Origin: Paracoccaceae bacterium
Lineage (GTDB): Bacteria > Pseudomonadota > Alphaproteobacteria > Rhodobacterales > Rhodobacteraceae
Assembly: GCA_024304875.1 (NCBI GenBank)
Contig: JAMWZF010000234.1
Coordinates: 1 to 5,140, forward strand
Direction of reading: 5' to 3'
DNA length: 5,140 nt
Within the stretch, counting starts at the first letter, position 1. Every line of letters starts with the position of its first letter. The notes under the pieces are model-generated. The model ran no database searches, had not been told where the DNA came from, and saw nothing but the letters and a program-made list of their open reading frames with translations. The position numbers and the translations under genes are program-made. Positions 1 through 4,538 of the stretch are shown here, one piece after another.

Positions 1-119
1 GGGTCGAGAACGATCTTTCGCGGCCTCTCCGACTAATTCGCCGTGGATCTGAAAAGGGAAATCGGTCCGCCACCTGATCGCGTAGCATTTCCGCCTGAAA
101 TGGCTCTAAGCCAAGAGAC
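1..119. other. Window edge, no secure gene
   Basis: This short stretch lies downstream of the minus-strand membrane-protein gene. On the minus strand an ATG at 86-88 opens a frame that stays open to the window edge for 29 codons, beginning MLRDQVADRF, with a weak AGGCGGAA upstream. The plus-strand frames close at 36, 51 and 77, so the tail of an upstream plus-strand gene is also possible. None of these peptides is recognisable. Composition is close to 50% G+C, matching the next gene and unlike the rest of the window. Confidence 0.15.
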
Positions 120-515
120 CTATTTCGACCCTGAGTTCTGACGGACGGACCAATGGTACTTCAATTGTCGATAAAGGACGTAGGCCAGAAAGATCAGAGG
201 AGAAAGGGTCAGGGTGGCCACGATAATATACGCGGCGCCTATGGAGAATAACCACATTGCGAACATTGGCAGATAGATCGGGCTCAACCAGAAATCATAG
301 AAGGAGCTCCACCACGATCCATATTCGACATTCTGGCCACATTTGACGTACACGATCAGGGCGTTCGTCCAGTAGCAAAGGTCGTCCCGGTTGGCGCCGG
401 CCTCCCGGAAATTGGGCAAGGACCGTGAAAAATGGTAGCTTGCCGCGACAACCGCGACATAGGCCGCGCCCAGAAATGCGACCACCATTATTATGGTTCT
501 CTTCCTGGTGGTCAT
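120..515 (-). CDS. Small hypothetical membrane protein (131 aa)
   Basis: I do not recognise this family. The ATG at 513-515 is chosen because it gives a basic N-terminus (MTTRKRT) directly followed by a hydrophobic helix at about residues 8-27, the classic positive-inside arrangement, with GGAGA about 12 bases upstream. A GTG at 591-593 in the same frame would add 26 polar residues with no visible ribosome site. Residues 29-78 form an extracytoplasmic segment rich in Trp and Tyr, with two cysteines (Cys47 and Cys59) that could form a disulfide. Residues 79-116 are strongly hydrophobic (one long helix or a two-helix hairpin), and the tail is basic (YRQLKYHW). The basic tail favours a cytoplasmic C-terminus and so two helices in total. 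G+C is clearly lower than in neighbouring genes, suggesting acquisition. No partner gene is visible inside the window. The membrane location is well supported; the function is unknown. Confidence 0.6.
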   Translation of the reverse strand: MTTRKRTIIMVVAFLGAAYVAVVAASYHFSRSLPNFREAGANRDDLCYWTNALIVYVKCGQNVEYGSWWSSFYDFWLSPIYLPMFAMWLFSIGAAYIIVATLTLSPLIFLAYVLYRQLKYHWSVRQNSGSK

Positions 516-595
516 GGGAATTGTTTTTCTCCGATCGCTCGCGCATCCAATGTAGAGCCTGTTAAGGCAATCCTTATCAACAGTTTTTTGCACTG

Positions 596-647
596 CCGGG
601 GCTGCGCCCGTGACGGCCTTATCCGGGGCTCCGCCCGTGACGGCCTC
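596..647. repeat. Tandem repeat, two 25-base copies, 27-base period
   Basis: The copies at 596-620 and 623-647 both read CCGGGGCT, then G or C, then CGCCCGTGACGGCCT. Within the first 24 bases the only difference is G604 versus C631. Each copy contains a small GGGC/GCCC dyad. The unit looks like a short G+C-rich repetitive extragenic element rather than coding DNA. It lies between the lipase stop and the promoter region of the membrane-protein gene, exactly at the boundary between high and low G+C. Confidence 0.7.
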
Positions 648-699
648 AATCGCTCCACCGGAGCGATTGCCGGGCCGAAAGGTCCGGACCGGCCGTCAC
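647..699 (-). terminator. Stem-loop cluster at the lipase 3' end
   Basis: A perfect 10-bp stem (CAATCGCTCC at 647-656, GGAGCGATTG at 660-669) encloses a 3-base loop about 27 bases after the lipase stop. A 10-bp self-complementary palindrome, GGTCCGGACC, lies at 681-690. GGCCGTCAC at 691-699, which overlaps the lipase stop codon, is the exact inverse of GTGACGGCC at 637-645 and again at 610-618, so a larger outer hairpin can also form. There is no U-tract on the minus-strand transcript, so a classical intrinsic terminator is not shown. A role in 3' end protection or as a repetitive element fits equally well. Confidence 0.35.
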
Positions 700-1337
700 C
701 CCCACATCCTCGGGATCAGGTCCGGCCCCGTCCCCGCCTTCATCAGCCGGATGTACTGCTTCATCGAATGGTCGATCCCGAGCGACAGGCCGATCGGCCG
801 GAGGGACCGCACGTCGCCCATGTGGTGGAACCCGGGCGCGAGGGTGCAGACGGTGTCGTCCTCGCGGCAGATCAGCAGGCACCTGGGGTTGTGGGCCGCC
901 GTGCCCATGCCCCGGCGGGGGCGGGGGGCGGCAAAGCCGATGGCGGGCACGCTCCACGACATCGACAGGATCTGCGCGGCCGCCGCGCCGAGGGAATGGC
1001 CCATGATGACCTTGGGCCGCGGCTTGCCCTCCATCCAGTCGTAGATCGCCTTGGCATAGGCCAGGAAGCCCTGGTGCCAGATCGTCTGGCTCGCGCCCGG
1101 GGCAGTGGCCGTTTCGTCCATCCGGTACCTCTGCTCGCCGACGCGGAACAGGCGCAGGTTGTAGCGGGCGTAGTCGGCCACGGAGTTCGACCCGGGCAGC
1201 AGCAGGATCCCATCCTCAGTCAGGTGGGCCTGCACATCGTCCTTGTCGAAGCTGTGGACGATCTTCGGAGAGCTGATCCGCTGGGGCGCATAGCTGGCCT
1301 CGACCAGGTCGGCGGCATCGGAAAGGCTGACTGGCAC
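696..1337 (-). CDS. Class 3-type lipase / alpha-beta hydrolase (213 aa)
   Basis: This is a probable serine hydrolase acting on lipid or other esters. The nucleophile elbow GHSLG is at residues 113-117 (Ser115). It is preceded by HQGF at 88-91, a hallmark of the class 3 lipase fold, and followed by the core segment VPAIGFAAPRP. Candidate triad partners are an Asp in REDD (Asp160 or Asp161) and a His in the His171-His172 pair; the order Ser, Asp, His is that of the family. I chose the GTG start because GAGAGGGG lies just upstream and the protein family signal begins soon after; the frame runs open further upstream to 1571, but that part is Arg-rich, overlaps the lipoprotein gene in another frame and resembles nothing. 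From this start there is no signal peptide or membrane helix, so the enzyme would be cytoplasmic or exported with help. It follows a small lipoprotein gene by 125 bases and may share its transcript. The substrate is unknown. The fold assignment is strong. Confidence 0.8.
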   Translation of the reverse strand: MPVSLSDAADLVEASYAPQRISSPKIVHSFDKDDVQAHLTEDGILLLPGSNSVADYARYNLRLFRVGEQRYRMDETATAPGASQTIWHQGFLAYAKAIYDWMEGKPRPKVIMGHSLGAAAAQILSMSWSVPAIGFAAPRPRRGMGTAAHNPRCLLICREDDTVCTLAPGFHHMGDVRSLRPIGLSLGIDHSMKQYIRLMKAGTGPDLIPRMWG

Positions 1338-1420
1338 GGGCAGATCCCCTCTCTGGACAAAGACAGGATTTGCGGAGGGCCGCCTGGCTGTCGAGTAGGG
1401 ATTTCCCCACGCGCACGATC

Positions 1421-1441
1421 CCCGGCGCCTCGAACGCCGGG
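1421..1441 (-). other. Hairpin between lipoprotein and lipase genes
   Basis: A 7-bp perfect stem (CCCGGCG and CGCCGGG) with a 7-base loop lies 21 bases after the lipoprotein stop and 83 bases before the lipase start. It is not followed by a U-run, so if it acts it is more likely to stabilise or segment the transcript than to end it. Stems of this size are common in G+C-rich DNA. Confidence 0.3.
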
Positions 1442-1462
1442 CAGACACCAGCGCGTGCGGGC

Positions 1463-1597
1463 CTACTGCGGCCCGCCGAGGTCCGGCACGAAGACCGGCT
1501 CGTAGTAGTTCCGGCTCGACACGACGGAGTCGCTCGTGCTGGCACAGGCCGACAGGCCGAAGGCGCCGCAAAGCGCCAGGATGAGGAAACGGGACAT
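1463..1597 (-). CDS. Small lipoprotein (44 aa)
   Basis: The minus strand encodes a 44-residue peptide beginning MSRFLILALCGAFGLSAC. It has a short basic start, a hydrophobic core at residues 4-14, and a lipobox LSAC with the lipidated cysteine at Cys18. By family rules it would be processed by signal peptidase II and anchored by lipid in the periplasm or outer membrane. The mature part is only 27 residues, beginning ASTSDSVV and ending in PDLGGPQ before a TAG stop, so it is too short for an enzyme domain. AGCAGGA lies upstream with only three bases before the ATG, a tight but usable spacing. It precedes the lipase gene on the same strand. I know no function; a structural or envelope-associated role is inference. 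The lipobox and the clean stop make it a likely real gene. Confidence 0.7.
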   Translation of the reverse strand: MSRFLILALCGAFGLSACASTSDSVVSSRNYYEPVFVPDLGGPQ

Positions 1598-1647
1598 GGG
1601 TCCTGCTCTATGACTGCTCGTTCGGTGGCCCGGTTTGGCCCGGGTCC

Positions 1648-1662
1648 ATTGGTTCCAATATA
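1648..1662 (-). promoter_or_regulatory. Putative promoter/operator of the lipoprotein-lipase unit
   Basis: Reading the minus strand, TATATT (1657-1662) matches a sigma-70 -10 element in five of six positions and would start transcription about 50 bases before the lipoprotein ATG. It overlaps ATTGG-AA-CCAAT (1648-1659), a perfect inverted repeat with 5-base arms that could bind a repressor. No good -35 box is seen 16-18 bases upstream, so an activator or an alternative sigma factor may be needed, or the match is chance. Confidence 0.35.
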
Positions 1663-1731
1663 CGAACAGTCCGGGTCCGCAGGAAGGGCAGTCGCCGCAA
1701 TCCCCTGTCCCCGTGATGCAAATGGCACATC

Positions 1732-1748
1732 AGGTCCGAAGCGGACCT
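1732..1748 (-). terminator. Hairpin after panB
   Basis: A perfect 7-bp stem, AGGTCCG and CGGACCT, with a 3-base loop begins about 10 bases after the panB stop on the transcribed strand. The position is right for the end of the pan operon. The following bases (GATGTGCC) are not a U-tract, so it is at best a weak intrinsic terminator or a 3' stabilising structure. Confidence 0.45.
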
Positions 1749-1757
1749 AACGCCGCT

Positions 1758-2573
1758 TCACCGGTACACCTGGTCCTCGCCCGGGAAGGCGCGGGAGGAG
1801 ACCTCCTCGGCGTAGTCCTTCACCGCCGCCTCGATCATCCCGCCGAGCTGGCCGTAGACCTTCACGAACTTCGGGGTCCAGGGCGAGAGGCCCAGCATGT
1901 CCTCGAGCACGAGGATCTGGCCGTCGCACTCCGCGCTCGCGCCGATCCCGATGGTCGGAATGTCGACGGCGCGGGTCATCTGCGCGGCCAGCGGCTCCAC
2001 CACGCCCTCGACCACCACGGCGAAGGCGCCGGCCTCGGCCACGGCCTTGATATCGTTCAGATGCATCTCCCAGGTGGCCTCGTCCCGGCCTTGCGTCTTG
2101 AAGCCGCCCATGACGTTCGTGCTCTGCGGGGTCAGGCCGACATGGGCCATGACGGGGATGCCGCGCTCGACCAGGAACCGGATCGTCTCTGCCATCCGCG
2201 CCCCGCCCTCCAGCTTCACTGCCTGGCACTGGGTCTCCTTCATCACCTTGGCGGCGTTGCGGAAGGCCATGTTGGGGCTTTCCTCGTAGGTGCCGAAGGG
2301 CATGTCGACCACGACGAGGGCCCGCTTGGTGCCCTTCACGACCGCCCGGCCATGCATGATCATCAGGTCGAGCGGCACGCCCACCGTGCTCTCCATCCCG
2401 TGCATCACCATGCCCAGGGAGTCGCCGACGAGGATGAAGTCCGCGTATTTGTCCACGATGGCGGCCGTGTGCGCGTGGTAGGACGTCAGGCTGACGATCG
2501 GATCGCCCCCCTTGCGGGCGCGGATCTGCGGCACGGTTGTGCGGCGGACGGGCGGATTGGTCTGTTTGCTCAT
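1758..2573 (-). CDS. panB: 3-methyl-2-oxobutanoate hydroxymethyltransferase
   Basis: This enzyme transfers the methylene group of 5,10-methylene-tetrahydrofolate to alpha-ketoisovalerate, giving ketopantoate, the first committed step of pantothenate and coenzyme A synthesis in the cytoplasm. The protein is 271 residues, close to the roughly 264 of the E. coli enzyme. It shows the expected (beta/alpha)8 landmarks: VGDSLGMV with metal-binding Asp51, VVDMPFG with Asp90, VKLEGG with Lys120 and Glu122, AHVGLTPQ near 143-150, and VVEGV with Glu189, the expected catalytic acid. The C-terminal IGIGAS and LGL segments are intact. A strong ribosome site, AGGGAGG, lies 7 bases before the ATG, inside the end of panC. 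The start overlaps the panC stop as ATGA, so translation is probably coupled. There is no sign of damage. PanB is a soluble oligomer in known cases; that is family knowledge, not seen here. Confidence 0.97.
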   Translation of the reverse strand: MSKQTNPPVRRTTVPQIRARKGGDPIVSLTSYHAHTAAIVDKYADFILVGDSLGMVMHGMESTVGVPLDLMIMHGRAVVKGTKRALVVVDMPFGTYEESPNMAFRNAAKVMKETQCQAVKLEGGARMAETIRFLVERGIPVMAHVGLTPQSTNVMGGFKTQGRDEATWEMHLNDIKAVAEAGAFAVVVEGVVEPLAAQMTRAVDIPTIGIGASAECDGQILVLEDMLGLSPWTPKFVKVYGQLGGMIEAAVKDYAEEVSSRAFPGEDQVYR

Positions 2574-3403
2574 GGCGAAACCTCCCTCTGGTCGATCAGC
2601 AGGACATCCCCGAACTGGGCGGAGATCATGATGCCGACGGGCGCGGTCAGCGGCCCTTCGGCAGGGGTGAACGTATCGGCCCGGACGATGTCGAGACCCT
2701 TGAGTGTCGCGCGGGGTTCTTCCCCCACGACCCGGCGGATCGTGGCCTCCATCGCGGCCACGTCGCGCTCCCCCGCCGCCGCCTCCAGCGCCCGGCTCAG
2801 CACCGGCGCCGCGGAGCGGTCCTCGGGGGTCAGGCGGACATTGCGCGAGGACATGGCAAGGCCGTCGGCCTCGCGCACGGTCGGCACGCCGACGATCCGC
2901 ACCTTCATGTGCAGGTCCGTCACCATCCGGCGGATCACGGCGAGCTGCTGATAGTCCTTTTCGCCGAAATAGGCCGCGTCCGGCCCGGCGATGTTGAGCA
3001 GCTTGCAGACCACGGTCGCCACGCCCCGGAAATGGCCGGGGCGGACGGCGCCGTGGAAGAGACCGGCAAGGCGCGTGGTCTCCACGATGGTCTCGTCGCC
3101 CTCCGGATAGATCTCGGAGGCGTCCGGGATCAGCACCGCGTCGACGCCGGCGGCCTTTAGCATCGCCAGGTCCTCGGCCTCGGTCCGGGGATAGGTCTCG
3201 AGGTCCTTGGGATCGCCGAACTGGGTCGGGTTGACGAAGATCGTGGCGACGACGCGGGCGTGATCCGCGCGGGCTGCGGCGACCAGCGCCATGTGCCCGG
3301 CGTGCAGGGCGCCCATCGTGGTGACGAGGCCGACGCTCTCGCCCGCGCGCCGCCAGTCGCTCAGCGCCCGGTCAAGCTCGGCAATCCTGCGGCAGATCAG
3401 CAT
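2570..3403 (-). CDS. panC: Pantothenate synthetase (pantoate--beta-alanine ligase)
   Basis: This enzyme activates pantoate with ATP and condenses it with beta-alanine to give pantothenate, using the product that follows PanB in the pathway. It is 277 residues, near the usual 280. The nucleotidyl-transferase signature GALHAGH (residues 31-37, with His34 and His37) matches the HIGH motif, FVNPTQF is at about 56-62, FGEKDYQQL at about 146-154 forms part of the pantoate and ATP pocket, and LAMSSRN at 182-188 corresponds to the KMSKS-like loop. The ATG at 3401-3403 is chosen because MLICRRIAELD is the usual N-terminus and GGAGG lies 10 bases upstream; the open frame continues to 3508, but that 35-residue extension is Arg/Pro-rich and unlike the family. 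The gene comes first in the operon and its TGA overlaps the panB ATG, the reverse of the E. coli order. panD is not in the window. Confidence 0.97.
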   Translation of the reverse strand: MLICRRIAELDRALSDWRRAGESVGLVTTMGALHAGHMALVAAARADHARVVATIFVNPTQFGDPKDLETYPRTEAEDLAMLKAAGVDAVLIPDASEIYPEGDETIVETTRLAGLFHGAVRPGHFRGVATVVCKLLNIAGPDAAYFGEKDYQQLAVIRRMVTDLHMKVRIVGVPTVREADGLAMSSRNVRLTPEDRSAAPVLSRALEAAAGERDVAAMEATIRRVVGEEPRATLKGLDIVRADTFTPAEGPLTAPVGIMISAQFGDVLLIDQREVSP

Positions 3404-3426
3404 GCGGGGGGCGCCTCCACTCCTTG

Positions 3427-3461
3427 CCCGCCGTCTTATCCGCTCCGGCGGGGCGGGGCAA
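3427..3461 (-). promoter_or_regulatory. Possible panC promoter and leader hairpin
   Basis: On the minus strand TTGCCC (3456-3461) and GATAAG (3435-3440) are separated by 15 bases and would start transcription about 25 bases before panC. The spacing is short and both boxes are imperfect. A 7-bp stem with a 12-base loop (arms 3427-3433 and 3446-3452) overlaps them and could hold the -10 region in its loop. This is a weak prediction. Confidence 0.2.
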
Positions 3462-3517
3462 TCGAGGCGGCCCGGCCTGGACAAGAGCCCCGTTTCTGCC
3501 ACACTCACAGCGTGATT

Positions 3518-3535
3518 AACGGTTCCTGAACCGTT
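3518..3535. promoter_or_regulatory. 18-bp inverted repeat, likely operator
   Basis: AACGGTTC-CT-GAACCGTT is a perfect inverted repeat with 8-base arms. It sits near the middle of the 260-base divergent region, 115 bases from the panC start and 129 from the J-domain gene start. Its length and tight spacing are typical of a dimeric regulator site. An alternative reading is a CtrA-type site: TTAA at 3516-3519 is followed by seven bases and TGAA, one mismatch from TTAA-N7-TTAA. A separate GTTAAC lies at 3575-3580. For the rightward gene, TAAAAT at 3615-3620 is a possible -10 box, but no matching -35 box is evident. Confidence 0.45.
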
Positions 3536-3663
3536 TGATTTCAGTGGCTTGATCTAGAAGTGCGGTGCAGACCCGTTAACTTTGCGGCAGGAATGTGGCT
3601 ATTCGGCAAACGTCTAAAATTCTACGCTTATTCGCATCGAATGAGACCAGCCGAGGCCAGACC

Positions 3664-4215
3664 ATGTTCCGCACCGCGGCCAATGCCGACCTGAACGCCG
3701 CCTATGCCGCCCTCGGCGTGACCCCGGGCGACGATTTTTCCGCCATCCGCGCCGCCTGGCGCCGGCTGGTCAGGATGCATCACCCGGACGTGGCGGGGGC
3801 CGGCGCGACCGCACGGTTGGCCGAGATCAACGACGCCTACGACACCCTACGCCACCACGGGCGGCAGACGGTCGCACAGGCGCAGGCCCGGGCGGCGGCG
3901 GCGGCCGAGGAGGACCGCCGCCGGCGGCAGGACGCGGACCGCCGCGCCGCCGCCGTCCGAGAGGAGGCCGCCCGGCAAGAGGCCGCCCGGCAGGCCTCAC
4001 GCGATGCCGCCCGCCGCGCCGCCGAAGCCGCCGCCCGCGCCGCCGCCGCTGAGGCCGAACGGGCCGAAGCCGCCGCCCTGGCCCACCGCCGCCAGCTGCG
4101 CGAGGCCGCCGCCAGGCTCGCCCGGTCCGGCCGGCGCACCCGAGCCGCCCACGCCGCCTACGCCGCCCTGCGCGGGATGACCGCAACCACGACCCGGGTC
4201 AGCCGCGTCGCCTGA
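3664..4215 (+). CDS. J-domain protein with Ala/Arg/Glu-rich helical tail (183 aa)
   Basis: Residues 12-66 form a J domain: AAYAALGVTPGDDFSAIRAAWRRL resembles helices I and II, HPD lies at 40-42, and LAEINDAYDTLR completes helix III. J domains stimulate the ATPase of DnaK-type Hsp70 through HPD, so a co-chaperone role is expected. There is no Gly/Phe linker, zinc-finger region or DnaJ C-terminal domain, so it is a class C (type III) J protein, not DnaJ itself. From about residue 70 to 165 the sequence is almost entirely Ala, Arg, Glu, Gln and Asp, predicting one long charged helix or coiled coil that probably binds the client or partner; the last 18 residues lose this character. The ATG at 3664 is preferred because GAGG precedes it by 7 bases and the family signal begins soon after. 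An in-frame GTG at 3595 would add 23 residues of ordinary sequence. No membrane segment is visible. The gene is divergent from panC. Confidence 0.85.
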   Translation: MFRTAANADLNAAYAALGVTPGDDFSAIRAAWRRLVRMHHPDVAGAGATARLAEINDAYDTLRHHGRQTVAQAQARAAAAAEEDRRRRQDADRRAAAVREEAARQEAARQASRDAARRAAEAAARAAAAEAERAEAAALAHRRQLREAAARLARSGRRTRAAHAAYAALRGMTATTTRVSRVA

Positions 4216-4538
4216 CCGCGTTTCACCCCGGACTGCCCGAAATCTCTTGGACAAGTGGTCGCCTGTCCCGGTCCGTTGACCGGCGGGAGGGTTCGCCGGC
4301 CGCGGCATTCCTTCACTCGCCATCACCTCCGCCTGGACGGCATGATGACGGTCGAGGTCATCACCAACGGCGAGAAGGCCAATGGTGTGAACCTCCTGGC
4401 CGGTCTCGATCTCGTGCTGCCGGAATGCCAGCCCCCTCTCTCCGCGTCGTTTTCCGGCGTCATCATGTCGGCTGGGCTTGGCGTCCGCCGCCAATTTCGG
4501 AAAGGGTGCGCCAGAACCCCCGGCCCGGAGTCCGCCCG
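4216..4538. other. Gap of 323 bases, no recognised gene
   Basis: This gap separates the J-domain gene from the oxidoreductase. A plus-strand frame at 4255-4542 encodes 95 residues; its middle part from the ATG ATG at 4342 (MMTVEVITNG onward) uses codons ending mostly in G or C, but no ribosome site precedes either start, and it overlaps the start of the next gene by four bases. The same stretch reads open on the minus strand in two frames, so open frames here may simply reflect G+C content. A 7-bp inverted repeat, TGATGAC and GTCATCA, lies at 4343-4363. No glycine riboswitch core is recognisable. It could be a leader, a small RNA or a gene remnant. Confidence 0.4.
4280..4299 (+). terminator. 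Hairpin downstream of the J-domain gene
   Basis: A 6-bp stem, CCGGCG and CGCCGG, with an 8-base loop lies 65 bases after the J-domain stop. There is no T-run after it, so it is only a tentative end for that transcript. Confidence 0.2.

Noticed and set aside
551..589. Possible plus-strand terminator (TAAGG/CCTTA stem followed by six T)
   Set aside because: There is no plus-strand gene before it, the stem is only 5 bp, and the region more likely holds the promoter of the minus-strand membrane-protein gene.
432..1505. Long plus-strand open frame (357 codons) across the lipase region
   Set aside because: It is antisense to the lipase, is rich in Arg, Pro, Gly and His, and shows no family features; it arises from high G+C content.
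1635..2951. Very long plus-strand open frame (438 codons) opposite panB and panC
   Set aside because: It runs antisense through two certain pantothenate genes and has the His/Arg/Gly composition typical of a shadow frame.
2537..3160. Plus-strand open frame opposite panC
   Set aside because: It is a shadow of panC with no recognisable motif and no ribosome site.
3997..4494. Minus-strand open frame across the J-domain tail and the gap
   Set aside because: Half of it is a Gly-rich shadow of the Ala/Arg tail; the rest has no ribosome site or known family.
4216..4538. Glycine riboswitch ahead of the dehydrogenase
   Set aside because: It would make metabolic sense, but I could not find the conserved aptamer core.
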